From Monarcha castaneiventris obscurior (Eukaryota > Chordata > Aves > Passeriformes > Monarchidae): DNA of 64,000 nt. The DNA lies in contig JAMPIT010000200.1 of assembly GCA_026261815.1 (NCBI GenBank), forward strand, positions 93,591-157,590, written 5' to 3'. Under the pieces are notes generated by a model. The model saw only the letters and a program-made list of their open reading frames with translations. It ran no database searches and had not been told where the DNA came from. This document shows, in pieces, positions 11,040 through 23,310 of the stretch (the stretch's first letter is position 1; the number at the start of each line of letters is the position of its first letter). Both the position numbers and the translations under genes were made by a program.

Positions 11040-13180
11040 CCGGGAAAGGCTGCCTGCAGGGCAGAACTGGCCTGGGGCTTTCCTTCCCAGTGGCACACTT
11101 GCTGTGGTCTCAGTTACAGGTTTCACAAGCATCCCCACAACTTTCTTCACTCCTCAGGAAACAGGTCCAATAGCCACCAAACACCCAAATCCCATCAGAT
11201 ACCTTGCTTGGCTCTTCCTGGTTCTCCTACTTGTAGAGATCCACCTGGCAGCTGTTGGTGAATGCTGAATGTCTGATGGTCACTCTTGTGAGGCTGGATG
11301 AACTCGAGTGGGTTGAACCTGACATTCCCACCTCTTCATCGAAAAACTGACTGCAGTCATCTTGTACAAAAAGCCAGGCACAGGACTGGGGTGCCAGGGG
11401 CAAGGAAAAAAGGTCATCCAAGTAAATGAGTCATGTCAGTAAGCAGGTCTCCATTTCACTAGTCCAGGTTGGCATAGAAATGCCCAAAGGAAGCCATGGG
11501 ACTCAGTGGCCATAGCAACTGGAGAGATGCAGGTAGGACTGCAGAGGGGGGCTGCAGAGCTCAATCCGATAGCATGGGCACACAGTGCTGGACACTCTCT
11601 GGCTGCAACATTGTCCTCCTGCTGCATGACATCCTCCCAGCCAGCCATAACACATTCATCTTCCCAACATAGCTCATGCCAGGAGGTCCTCCAGCAGACT
11701 GCAAGATTTGGCTGTCACAGACTCCTTTCCTGACACCAGTTGCATCCTTCCCCACTTGTTTGATCTGTTTTACTGCTGTTATGATCTCCTGTGAGTGGCT
11801 GCTGAACTGAATGCCTGACTATGCAAAAGTTTTCCTTTAAGGAAGAATACTGTCTGAAGAGATGGCTTCTGTCTCGTGACTGCACACGGGAGAGAAACCA
11901 CACAGCTTTGTAAGGCTGAAGGTATATAACGGGGGTTTTTTTGGCAGCTAGTTGTACAGCTGTTTGTGGGTGTGGGTTCTGAGAGCCAGGAGACCCACTG
12001 CCCCGGAGTAAGGGAAAGAGCTCATTTGCATTACTTCTCTTTGTTTTTAGCAAGGCTCTAGAGGATATGTGGCATTTTGCTTTGCACTATGCTTTCTGAT
12101 AGTTTTCCTCCACCTGCATCTACAGGGCTTTCAGAGATTAAGTGCATCCAGGTGTACAGAGGACAAACCTGGGTGGTGATCTTAACCTGAACTGCAAGTA
12201 TGCAGAAACTGCTCAGATCAGGGCAGCTTGATGGTAATTTGGTTCAAAATAAGAGCAGCAGCTTTCCCCCTCATTAATTCTTGCACTGCAAACTGGTGTG
12301 CGGGGAAGCCCCAGCAGACTCAAGACAGCCTGCTGCTGCCTAGGAGGTCTTGTCACAGTTTAACATGGCAGTGAGCCCACAGCACTGCTCCACGACAATT
12401 CTGTTCCTGAAGAGTGCTGTGGCCTGAACTGTAGGAGAGCCATACATACCAATGTCACATGAGCACGACTCTCGTCACGAGCACACTTTAAAATCTGCTC
12501 TACCCTTCACCTCACATTTTAAGCAATGTCAAAACAATGTTAGTTCTCTTGCGGCAGTAGGAATTTTGTGCTAACCTCGCTTCTGAAGTTCAGCCCACTA
12601 GCAGAGAGCTCAGTCCCAGCTGAACTTCACAGTACTCAAGGGCCCTGCTAAAAAGACCAGCCGTTATAGAAGGGGTCACATTACCTCAGCCTGACTCAGG
12701 CAGAGATCTCAACAGCTTGATCTCACATTGTGACTTCAGGAGAAAACTCACCTAGTATAAGGCAGCCCACCGTTTCCTGCAGCATCCCATCTTCAAAGAC
12801 GAAACTTTCAAGTAATGGTGATTGTGGTTGTTCAAGCACATACATGCAGCAGAGAAGGGCAAGTCTGTTAAGCCTGCACTTGTGTTCTCCATCGTTGTAC
12901 CAGTGAGCAAACCCATTGCAGATGGATTGTAAACACCTCCCCAGCAGGTTATGGTGACAACTGTATTTCTACATGAAAATGTTACTGAAAAAAATAATAG
13001 TCAAAGTGTAAAATTCTTACAGTGGTCACAAAGTAAAAAGAAAATCTGCACGCAAATGAGAGTGAACAGATTAAACATCTATGGTTACTATAGCTTTTAG
13101 CACTGGTATGTACAAACCTTTAGGAAGGTTTGAGGTAAGCTGTAATAAATAGTTGAATAAAACACCATCTTCTCACGTAT
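11040..13180 (+). other. CXCR5: CXCR5 3' UTR
   Basis: Non-coding sequence from the CXCR5 stop to just past two tandem poly(A) signals. The right-hand 250 bp are AT-rich, as is typical of 3' UTR ends. Length (about 2.1 kb) is comparable to the mammalian gene. The end is inferred from the signals only. Confidence 0.55.
13144..13161 (+). terminator. CXCR5: Tandem poly(A) signals of CXCR5
   Basis: Two canonical AATAAA hexamers at 13144-13149 and 13156-13161, followed within 30-60 bp by T/GT-rich sequence. They are the first canonical signals after the CXCR5 stop that sit in an AT-rich 3'-UTR-like context. Confidence 0.6.
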
Positions 13181-14345
13181 AGTGCTTGTAAGCATTTTTC
13201 TGCAACCGTGTCACTTTCTTCAAGGGAGATGCATTAGAGAACACTAAGTGGGCAGATGGCACTTTTCTGACAAGCTCTGCTCAAAGGAGCACCTTGCTCA
13301 AGTTCCCCTTCACCAGCGTTGCAGAAGGCTCTGCTGTGTTCAGAGTCAGTCCAGACCTACATTGCCTCTCTGCTTTACAGAGCCTCTTCCACTAACTGCA
13401 GCACCTCCTGCCCCAGTTTTACAGCAGCTGCTAACCTGACTGGAAAGCTGCCCTTGCACCTACATTTGGCTCAGACAGCCTGGGAGTGGCTTGGCTCAGA
13501 GCTGGCAGATCTTCCCCAAAGAGTTGCCATTGATGCTTCCACAGCTGCCTGCAGCCGGCCTGCTGGATGGCGACAAGAAAAAAGCAAGAGGAACTTTCCT
13601 TCACCGCAGAGGAAGCTCTGCTTTCCACTCAGTGAAACCCTTGCTGTTTCCTCAAGGAGACACGTCATGGCTATCACAACACCTTGCCCCAGAGTGGGCT
13701 TCCCCGCTAAATACTCATGCTGCCAAACCCCCCCCCCTGCAGCCCTCGGGCTGACCTTCAGCCTCTCCTATGGAGCTCTGCTCAGCCGCTATCCCACCAC
13801 TACCAAGTGAGGCAGATGTGCTCTGCCCACCCAGGCCACTGGGAAGGGGGACTGAGCCAAGGGGATCTCCAAGGTGGCGTCTGCAGAGAGTAGGGAGATG
13901 GTGTGTGGGAAGGCAATGTCACCACCACCCACAGCACACCCTCTGCGCCCCCAGTCCTGGACTGTGCTCTGCAAACAAGGCTCCAGCAGACAAACCAGAG
14001 GAAGGCCTGGTCTCTGATGTAGGCAACCCCAAAGATGGGAACACAACGACCCTCACAACAGCACGCTGCTCTGCGTTTCCTGCAGGGCAACCAAGTCTCC
14101 CAAGAGACAGAGCTGGGGTGTTTCAGCAGAGCATCCTGCTACACACAGACAGTGATCACAGAGCCGTGGCAGGCAGTGGAGCATGCATGGGTGAGTGTGA
14201 GTAAGGGAACGCATGAATGAACGTATGCCTGGGAGTGCTGTAGAGAAGGGGCTCCCCCAATGCCCCCACAACCCTCCCAGCACCTCCTGCACTCTCTGTC
14301 TCCGCTGGAGTCCTGTGGAAAATCACGAGGAAAAAGACAGGCACA
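13181..14345. other. Convergent CXCR5-BCL9L intergenic spacer
   Basis: About 1.2 kb between the inferred 3' ends of CXCR5 (plus) and BCL9L (minus). It is GC-moderate, with open frames on both strands that show no family resemblance. A run of ten C lies near 13728-13737. No gene supported. Confidence 0.5.
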
Positions 14346-17300
14346 GGGTCAGGTCTTGAAATTTGTCTTTTTAATAAAAAGGCACCTATAAAACAGGTCA
14401 ATACATTACAGGCAGCACAGATACCCAAAAACAAGCCTAAAAATTGTTTCAAATAAAAACCAATAAGATGTCTTCACATATTGTATTTATATATTTATAT
14501 TTTTATATATATATTTATATAATGGTACAAAATGACTGGGGAAGTTTCTCCATGGGATGACAGAGAACAGGTCAGTCACCTTTACCTCAGTGTGAAAGCT
14601 AATTCCAGGTGTGTGATTATCTGACATACTGAAAGATGCAGTTTCCCAGCATTTGCTTTTTTGGAGCTGGAAAAACGTGGCCAAGTCATGGCTAAAAGAT
14701 GGGCAAACCTTCTACTGTGATTAGGTGGAGTCAGTACACAGAACTCAAGGTGAGGAGCCGAGCAATAAACTACAAGACACAAGACTAGACACACCGTCAC
14801 GGCAGCGGGCAACCAGTTGATGGCAAACCTTGCCTGGGCCTAACAAGGACTGGCTGTCACTGAGCCTCCAAAGGAACTCCTGCCACATTGCTGTTCACAG
14901 ACATGATTGGGAGCAGCGCCCAGGGCACAGGGGTATCAAGCAGCATTTCTTCTCCCCATTGTTCAGCCATCACAGTGGTAGGGGCAGGGCTGGCTCCAGG
15001 GCAGTGGGATTTTGCAGAAGAGCACCGACTGCTGCTCCAGAGTCCTCAGCTCTGACCTAGCATCAGGATTTCCCTTTTGTATCCAGCGCTGCTGGGCCAA
15101 AAGGCTTAGCTTCTTATTTGTCACTGAAGGACAGGTCTTCCTCCTGTCACCAGGCAGAAATAGCATCACACTGCCATGTCCCTGTGAGCACTCAGCACTG
15201 GGCTCCTGAACACTGCATGGCATGTGCCACAGCCTGCAGGCTCCTGCTGATGCAGGGACAATGCACTGCTGACAGAGTGAGGACTGCAAGCCCCAGGCAA
15301 CTTCTGTGTCAGGCTGGGCAAAAGGGACAACAGGGGAAGTACAAAGACATGGCGATCTCGACCAGGCTAAAACAACAGCTATCTATGGACAAACAAAAAA
15401 AAACTTCCATGTAGAAAATGTTATGGCTTCAAATTAGTCGAGACTTGCTGGTGGGTGATGAGCAAGGTTTGGGACTGTAACTGGTATTTGGATGTTTACA
15501 AGAAACTACCAGCAACCAACACCTTGAAGTGCAGCCAAGAGAAGCTACAGCCTTTCAGGCAAGTCAAGCTTAGAAAGAGCTACATTTGTTTGAGCCACAT
15601 CCTCCCACATGAAACACACACTGAAAGGATCGAGAATCCAACCAGCTAACATGTCAGGTCCAAAGCCTTGGCTGAAGGTTAGTTATTCTTCTGCTCCAAC
15701 TGCCAAGGCAGGAAGGAGCACTTCTCATGATTGTTCCTGTTTTACCACTTCAAAAAATGTTACTTGCTCACATTGTATACAACAAACCCCCACAAAGCAG
15801 GAGACTGGAGCAAGACCCTTCCTCAGATCCAAACCCATGCTTCTCACCCAGCACTGTTCAAAATGCCCCAAAGCTTCAGTGTATTCCTAACTGGACTTTA
15901 TGACTCCATCTTCTCACAGATTGGATAAAGACAGCTGTTAGGCTGGCACTTCAGCACCCACCAGCCTTTCCAAAGAGCTTGCAACATGAAAAAGTGTTGC
16001 TGTTCACTCACTACTTGGCAATCTCCCTTTCAAAGCCCTCTCCTCCCTGCAATAGGAAGTTGGGAAAGGTGAGCTCTGTTACAAGAGAGGTAGTGTGTTA
16101 AGCCTGGCTCTGCAGAGATAATCCTCCAAGTGGTGTTCCTCCAGCAATTGTGTGCCCCAGGATCACCAACGGATGCTGGAATGCAGTTCCCACAGAGGTC
16201 CAGAGATACTGTGATGTGTGCAGAAATGCATGTGCATCACACCACGTTCCCCTCTGTGAAAAAACATGGGAAAGACCATCAAGGCTGCATGCAGGAAGAC
16301 CTTATGGAGTACAGGATGGAGAGGGTGGAGCGCATCCAGAAAAGCCAGAGTTGTCCAAATGACATGCTTCTGCTAGCCTTGGAATGAGAGATTGCAACCT
16401 CTTCTGTCTGAAGCACAGGATGGCCATGCTGCCAACACTGAATGCTGAGGTGGAGTATTGCGCTCAGGGACAGGCCGTCTTCAACAGCTGGATCTCTCCT
16501 GTGCCATAGGGCAGGGCTGCTGCCACTAGCTCAGGTTATGATGGAGTGAAGACTGCCTGCAAAACTCTGGAGATGAAGGACTGACAAGCACAAGGAAGAC
16601 CTGGGAGAGCATTCAATGGCAGGGGAGTGTGACACAGTGGCAAAGGGTAATGGATGGGTAATACACTGGTGTAGGAAGGCTGCAGAGGATCAGGGTTCCC
16701 AGCTAGCCTCTCCTGGAAGCACTGGAATGCATCACCTCACTCACCTCAAAGCCCATCTGTCCCTACACACCACAACACCTTGCCTACAGGGGACAAAGCA
16801 TGAAGGGAAGAGAAGGGAGTAGAGGTGACAAGGCTGGTCAAGATCCTCAGGTCCAGCGAAGCCCAGATTCTTGATGCTTCTCCAGCTGAAGGGCCAGCAT
16901 CCTTCTCATCCCAGACACAGCAGCTTCCCCAGAGAGCAGCAACAGCTGCGTCCTGTAAAGCTGTGGCCTCTGCCCTGCCAAATGAGCACCGCTCCAGCAG
17001 CATTTCACTGGGGCTACAGCTCTGGTCCTACCAATGGCCCTTGGTCAGTGGTTATGTTTGTGCACTCGGCATAGGATCCATGTATTCATGGGACCTGAGA
17101 TCTGCATGACACTGCACCATCCCCTCTCCCACACATGCAAAACCATTCAGATGCATGAGCAACACAGGTCTGACACAGAGTCACTCTACAATGGGATCTC
17201 TCAACACCCTGTGCACCCTGGGGATCCTCCTGCCTCCCCCGAGGAGAGTCTTCAATACTTGTACACTGTTGCCTTTAGTGTGTTTTTTTTTTCTTTCTGT

Positions 17301-17809
17301 TTTTTAAAACATGTTTTGAGGCTTCTATTAAAACACAGAAATACAGAACAATTAAAAACCAGCACAAGTTTTGCCTTTCCCAGCGACCTATTTACAGCTA
17401 GTTCCAAAAACCCTCTTGCACATTTTGGTTGCTTAAAAAGGAAGGAAAAAAAAAATAGAGGGGGGAAAAAAGGGCAAGAAGAACACTTGACGGAGGAAAA
17501 CCGTAAGTGAAAATTTTACAAACTGCCACAAGGTCTCGATGTCCCCGGTCACCACACAGGGTTCTAAGTAACAGCCCCACTCCCAGCCTCTCCACCCTCC
17601 CCTTCCCCAAAAAAGAAAGGAAAAAGAAACCCAATTCACATCAAGTTTACTGCACATCTGGTTTGCTGTGTAGAGGCGAATCCGATATGTAAAGCATCCC
17701 ACGTGGTGTCCTCCACTGGCACTGGCCCCCAACCCTCCCCCACAGAAAGGTTTAAAAATGTTTGTAGGGGCAGCCCCATTCCCTCCCCAGCCCTGAGCGC
17801 TAGCCAGGG
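14346..17809 (-). other. BCL9L: BCL9L 3' UTR (inferred)
   Basis: From the BCL9L stop codon (TAA, 17812-17810) leftwards. There is no canonical minus-strand AATAAA until an ATTAAA variant at 14375-14370. The sequence just before that signal (14360-14580) is AT-rich with TATATTTATA runs, typical of a distal 3' UTR. This gives a roughly 3.4 kb 3' UTR, plausible for this gene family. An earlier cleavage site, for example near 17300-17340 in the T-rich tract, cannot be excluded. Confidence 0.5.
14370..14375 (-). terminator. BCL9L: Probable BCL9L poly(A) signal (ATTAAA)
   Basis: Minus-strand ATTAAA within TTTTTATTAAAAAG, followed downstream on the minus strand by a U/GU-rich stretch (GTGCCTGTCTTTTTCC near 14325-14350). 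The overlapping plus-strand reading at 14373-14378 is AATAAA, so the site could serve either direction. Confidence 0.5.
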
Positions 17810-18969
17810 TTAGAAAGGCAAGTTCGCCATGTTCCCAGGTCCGGGGATGTAACTCATCTGGCTGTCCAAGGAGACACTCCTCTGCCTCATCTGGTGCGTG
17901 ACCATGAGGTTCTGCTGAGGCGGGGGCCCCATGAGAGAGCCCTGAGGTGACATCATATGTCCTGTCTGGGCATACATCTCCCCTGACACAGACATGCTTC
18001 TCTGCTTGGCCTGCATCAGCATGAAATTCTGCTGGGCCATCAGGCTCTGCTGTGGAGACATCATGCCCTGGTGCATGCTGTTGCCCATCATGCCTTGCTG
18101 GGGCGGTATGCCTGTCCTGCCCAGCATGGGCACTTGTCCAGGATGGCACATGGGCATGCTCAGTCCCCTCTGCACGCCCTGCTGCCCGGGGAGGCTGGGA
18201 GCATTCATACCTGGACGCACAGGGGGCTGCTCAGCCATCATGTTCTGTAGGTTCATGAGGTGGAGGTTGGAAGGCTGAGATTTGGGTGCCTGGCTGTCGC
18301 TCTTGGGGAAATACTGCAAGGTGCTGCTTGGCTTCTCTGATGGGATGATCCTGGACAGGTCAAACTCCGGGATCCCCGTGGGCGTGGGGCGGATGACCTC
18401 GCTGAGCTCGGGGTCGTTCAGCACCGACGCCACCCCAGGAAGCACGGGCGGGTAGGGGTCACCAATCCGAGGAGGGATGTTCTTGCCCATCATGTGCTGC
18501 TGAGGGGGCATCTGGCCAGGCTGCTGGGAGGGAAGCTCCTCAGGCGGCAAGGGCATCCCTGGCGGGTAATGCTGCTGCATTCCAGGGCCACCTCCTGCAC
18601 TGGGGGCCATGGGCATGCCTCCAGCAGGAGATGGCATGGCATTGTGGGGCTGCTGCATGCGGGGGAACACAAGCTGGTTAGAAGGAATCATCTGTGAACT
18701 GTTGTGCACAGGGCCACACTGCTGGTTTAACGAGTCCTGAGGACCCGGGGGCAGCATCATGGGGTTCTGGGGGGGCACACCCGCCCCTGGCCCACTCGGA
18801 TGCATAGGAATGTTAGACCCCAGAGGGTTTGGGGAGGACATCATGGAGGTGGGGGGCGGTTCGTGGGAAAGGGGCTGTTGACCAGGCAGGTTCATTCCCA
18901 TGGGGCTCTGAGAGGATCCAGGCCCCACAGAGTTCAGGTGCAGTTGATTTGGCTGATTTCCCGTCACAC
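17810..18969 (-). CDS. BCL9L: BCL9L last coding exon (residues 1129-1514)
   Basis: BCL9L (BCL9-2) is a nuclear scaffold that tethers Pygopus to beta-catenin in Wnt transcription. This exon starts after the acceptor TGTCCTTAG at 18970 with the last two bases of a Gly codon (GVTGNQ...). It encodes the Met/Pro/Gln-rich C-terminal part. The C-terminal homology block VASVLNDPELSEVI through GIPEFDLSRIIPSEK to LQYFPKS lies at about residues 1308-1352. It is essentially identical to human BCL9L and BCL9. The protein ends MANLPF, the same as human BCL9L, and this separates it from BCL9, which ends MMF. The phase (1 nt + 2 nt) matches the previous exon. Confidence 0.95.
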
Positions 18970-20209
18970 CTAAGGACAGGAAAAAGAGAGAGGAGTTAAG
19001 ACCTTCCCACAGACCTTTCAGTGTTGCAAAATCCACATCCTGAAAGCCTGCCAAGCTCAGAATGCCCTGAGCATGGAGCATGATGCTCAGTAAGCAGCTC
19101 CAAGATGGGCTTGCAAAGCACCAACATCAGAAAGAAGTGTCCCAGACTCCAGCTCCCCAAGCATCAGAGGGCTCTTCCAGCTTCATCCAGTCCCATGCTA
19201 GATTTGTAATTTCTTACAGTCCCATGATTTTAGAGTCCTGGCTGGCTTGGTGTGTGCCCTATACCATGGTCCCAGCAGGGCTCTCAGCTGCCTGAAAGGC
19301 AGCAAGGAGCGACCCTTCATCACTGCCTGCCACAGGGTTTACTACCCAGCAAGGTCCAGTGACCACACAACCTCGGGTGGTGAGGAGGAAAAAAGCAGAA
19401 GAGTTGACAGCCGAACACAGGTGCTGTCTGGGCAGGAAGGCCTGTGCCCATCAGAAAAGCAGAGCAGCCATCAGTGCCTGCGGAGGCAGCCGATGCATTT
19501 GCATGCCTGCAGTTGACCTAAGTGATTGCTCAGCAGTGAAAGAGTCAAAAAGTTCATTTTTCATTCTCAAAAGTGCCAAAAATGTTTATCAGACAGCTTT
19601 AAACCCCTAAATCAAGCGGTAGAGCACCGTGGAATTCCCCTCTGGGCTAGTCACCACGTGACAAAACACAGTCATTTGCCTACATGTCCTCACCAGTGCC
19701 ACTAGCTAGTGGAGCATATCTGGCCTACTGAAATCACAACTGTGCTACAACACAGCCTTGCCTGTGCAGGCACTTGGGCTCCACTCAAAACACCAGACTC
19801 CCAAGCCCCATTCAGAGTATCCCTGTCCCACTGCACAGGAACACGAGGGCTCTAAGCAGCAGACCTCTGCCTCCAAGTCCTGGACCTGAGAAAACTCCAG
19901 GAGCCATGAAAACTCGGGCCCAATACATCTACACAGGTAAAGGTAAAAAACTTCTAGGCCTTGTGGAAGAAGGACTTCTCAAGCCAGACCAGCTCATGTC
20001 CTTCCACTTAAGCCAAAAGCTGACAGGCAGCCTGGGCAGAGGGCAGGGAAGTGCACAGATTGTTACAAACAAGGGGAAATTTAAGCTATGTGACATGGCA
20101 GTCACGGGGAGATCAGAGTTTCTAATGCCTCCTCCATCTGCTGCCTCAGGTCCACTGGCAGCCACAAGACAGTCTGACCCCTCACAAGCCCACCTCCAGA
20201 AGCAGATAC
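18970..20209 (-). other. BCL9L: BCL9L intron between last two coding exons
   Basis: A 1.24 kb intron bounded on the minus strand by the GTATCTG donor at 20209 and the TCCTTAG acceptor at 18970. Nothing notable inside. Confidence 0.85.
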
Positions 20210-20470
20210 CTGACATACTTCCAGGTGGGAGCATAGGCCTGTCTGGCAGCAGCTCGTCATCAGAGGTGGCGATGGTTTTGATGGCATTGTGGTAAAGTGG
20301 TGTGGAGCTGGGCATGGCATATTTGGACATCTGGGACATCATCAGTGAGAGGGGGTTCTGGGAAGGGGATGGATCTGGAGAGGAAGTAAAAGGCATGTTC
20401 GGATTCATGGTGCTAGAGGTGTTACTGGCTGGTGCGGAAGAGCTGCTCCGAGGCCCAGAAGGGAGAGAAC
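20210..20470 (-). CDS. BCL9L: BCL9L penultimate coding exon (residues 1042-1129)
   Basis: A 261-nt exon opening GSLPSGPRSSSSAPASN after the acceptor TGCAG at 20471. It carries the conserved segment SSPDPSPSQNPLSLMMSQMS, then KYAMPSSTPLYHNAIKTIA and TSDDELLPDRP. That segment is nearly the same as in human BCL9L and recognisable in BCL9. The ser-rich start and acidic SDDE patch are typical. Both ends are in phase 1 and join the neighbouring exons without a frameshift. Confidence 0.95.
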
Positions 20471-20906
20471 CTGCAAGCATGAGAGAGATCAGCTCAGTAT
20501 TTTCCACACACTGTGGCTTGCTCCCACCAGAGAGCAACCCTGTCCTCTCCTTCTGACAGCAGTGACCAGAGGAGGCTGCAAAGCACAGAGCTGGCACAGT
20601 CCAGCACTCTCTGGAGTCTGAGAAGGCTCATGCAGAGACTCTGCTCCAGAGCAGTGACAGACTTCCACTTAAACCTGCCCCTGACTGCCCAGCACACAGC
20701 GTTTACTGCCTGTGTCACGGATCTACCTGAAAAGGCCCTGTTTGGGCTCCTGGGAAAAAAATCTAGCTCTGTGAGATGCAGGGCCAGGCACAGGAATACG
20801 TGTCTTCCCGCTCCAGAGAGAGCTCATGGGCTGGAGAGAAACCCTGTCTGCACACTCACCAAAACTAACCACAGACATGCACTTGCATACAAGACACCCA
20901 GCATAC
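20471..20906 (-). other. BCL9L: BCL9L intron
   Basis: A 436-bp intron between the large central exon (donor GTATGC at 20906) and the next exon (acceptor at 20471). No other feature seen. Confidence 0.85.
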
Positions 20907-23310
20907 CCTGATCCAGTGCTCCGATGGAAGTAGATGGGTTCATATTGAGAGTCTGCTTGCTCTGGTTGACTCCTGGGCTGGGCATGGTGGCTTTGGGAGA
21001 TGGCACCCAACCAGGGGAAGAAACAGCCATAGAAGGGGACTTCAGGCGGCTTGGTGAGCCAGTTGGAGACCGGACGTTGAGAGAGGAACTCATCACCTGG
21101 GGGGACTTGAGGGGTCCAGACTGGTTTGAAGGTGGCATGCTGACCAGCTGTGAGGGTGTCTGTGGGGACTTGAGGTTGGCAGATGGGGAGGCGACCAGTG
21201 GCGAATGCACCTGGCTAAGGGTGGGAGACTTGAGGTGACCCATACTGGGTGAATTCATCTGGTTGATGTTGATGGTGAGGTCAGAGGGCCGGCGGCCCAG
21301 CCCCCGGGAAGGTGCTGGATGCATGTTGGCCAGGTTTCCCCCTGGTGTGGGTGTGGGTGTGGGATTGGAGGCCGGAGGCAGAGGAATGTGGCTGAGTCTG
21401 GTGGTGCCACTGATGCTCCCAACGGGCATGGTGCCCTGCTCAGGGCTGAACATGTCTGAGCCACTGCCCATCTCCTGGGGCAGGTTGGGGTAAGGCCCTT
21501 GCCCAGTCGAGAAGCCTTGCTGTCCTTGGTTGGGGAACTGGGAAGGAATCATCATTTTCTGGGGTCCCGTTAGCATTGCACTGCCATTGCCATTCTGAGC
21601 CCTAACCCTGGCCAGCTCCTCAGGGTTCATGCCCTGGTGGGCCATCATTTCAGGGCCCCTCATCTTCTGTGACATCATCATCTGCTGCTGTGGGGTCATC
21701 TGGACATTGAGGTTCATGTTCATGTTCATATTGACATTCATGTTCATGTTGAGGTTGCCAGGGCCCATGGGTGTGTCCATGTCCCGAAGGCCTGACTGAC
21801 TCATAGGGGGGCTCAGCATTCCCCGAGTGCCTGCAAAATCCATTCCAATCGGGGCACTGCTGAGGCTCTCACCCGTTATCTGCCCAGCAAACATGGATGG
21901 ATCCATCTGCCTGTGAACCTGCATCATCCTCTCCATTTCCATGCCCTGGCTCATCGAGTTGCTGGATATCCCCATGGGCCTCTGCATTGCCATTGGGCGT
22001 TTCTCCATGAGCTGATGCCGCAGGATCTCCTCTCTGGCACGGGGATTCATAAACCTTTCTGGGTCCCCTTGCCCTGGTGGGTAGGGCAAGGTGCCCTGTG
22101 GAAAGTTCCCAGGGCCTCCCATAGGAGACATATCGTCGCTCCATCCCATGCCGGGCCTGACTGGCCTCTGCATGGCATTCATGGGCCCAAGAGCATCCAA
22201 GGGCATATTCTGCATCCCTCCAAAGCCAGAGACTCTCTGCATTTGATTTCCAGGGAACCGTGGCCCAGGGAAGGGTGGTCCTCCCCGCAGCTGCATAGGG
22301 TCCTGCACATCTATGGGTCCCCGCAGCTGGCTGCCCATCCCCGGTGGCCACTGCTCTCCAGGCTTGCTGTGGTAGGGTGGTGGAGGCCCACGCATCATCA
22401 TGCTCCCCACTGACTGCGGGATCATGATCTCCTGCATGGGCCGGCCATGGATGCTGATCTGCTCCTCTTTCCGTCTCTTTTCCTCGTAGTACTCTTCCTG
22501 CAACTTCCTCCAGGCCACTTGCTCTGGTGTCAAGCTGTCCTGGTTTAGCCGCTGCATCATCATGTTCATCTGCTGTCCCATGTCAGTGCTAGGGTGGTGG
22601 GGCACTTCATGTTCCAGGCCAGGCCCACCGAGGCTCTGGGTCTGGGAGATCATGGACTGCAGAGGCTCTTCATACTTCTTCATGCTGGCAGGGGGTGCAG
22701 GGGGCTGGGCAGGGGCAGCCTGTGGCTGAGGGGCAGTCCCCCCCTCACCCGCATTTTGGCTGGACTTCAGGAAGGGCTCAGCCTCCCCACTGCGCAGCAG
22801 CAGACGCTCAATGTCTCTCAAGGTCTGCAGAGAGCGCTCTCGGTGCTCCAGCTGCTCCTTTGAGAGCCCTTCTGAGCTCATGGTGTTCCGGGGGCCCAGG
22901 CCTGCCTGCCCATTCCCTGGCATCCCTGGGCCTGGGCCCTCTCCAAGGAGGCTGGAGCTGGGCGTGGCAGAGGAGTCCACTTGCCCAGGCTGCATGGTGC
23001 TGGCAGATGCAGTGGGCGTATTTGGATGGTTACTTCCAGGCTGGTTACTGCTGCTATTGTTCCCCAAAGAGTTGGGAGTCAGATCTCTCCGGCCATCTTC
23101 ACTTGTTCCTTCCTGGGGCAGGCTGCTGGGCACAGGTAAAGGTGTTTGACTGATGGCCTGAGGTGGTGGGGCTGGAGGCTGTGGTGGGGGAGCCTGTGGC
23201 TGTTGTTGACTTGCTTGAGGGGCCAGTGGCTGGGACTGTGGAGTGTTGGCAGTAGGAGGGTTAACTGGAAGTGGCTCAGCAACACCCAGCACTTTAGGAG
23301 CAGGTGGCGC
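20907..23310 (-). CDS. BCL9L: BCL9L large central exon (residues 241-1041), contains HD2 beta-catenin-binding helix
   Basis: An 801-codon exon, uninterrupted, from the acceptor CTGCCAG at 23311 to the donor at 20906. In order it has: a Pro/Gln-rich lead; HD2 at about residues 389-422 (22765-22866), with LSKEQLEHRERSLQTLRDIE and a Leu-rich end, the helix that binds the first armadillo repeats of beta-catenin; SLTPEQVAWRKLQEEYYEEK plus a basic KRRKEEQ; RGPPPPYHSKPG; an Asn-Met alternating tract at about 757-775; RLSHIPLPPASNP; GLGRRPSDLTININQM; and a dense run of Ser-Pro motifs at about 929-1019. All blocks match human BCL9L closely. The protein is otherwise low-complexity and predicted disordered, as is the whole family. 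Confidence 0.97.

Noticed and set aside
17433..18149. 238-codon minus-strand open frame overlapping the BCL9L last exon and 3' UTR
   Set aside because: It reads a different frame from the conserved one ending MANLPF and resembles no protein.
21869..22413. Long open frames on both strands overlapping the large BCL9L exon (160-166 codons)
   Set aside because: They are out-of-frame shadows of the real BCL9L reading frame, which is conserved residue by residue with human.
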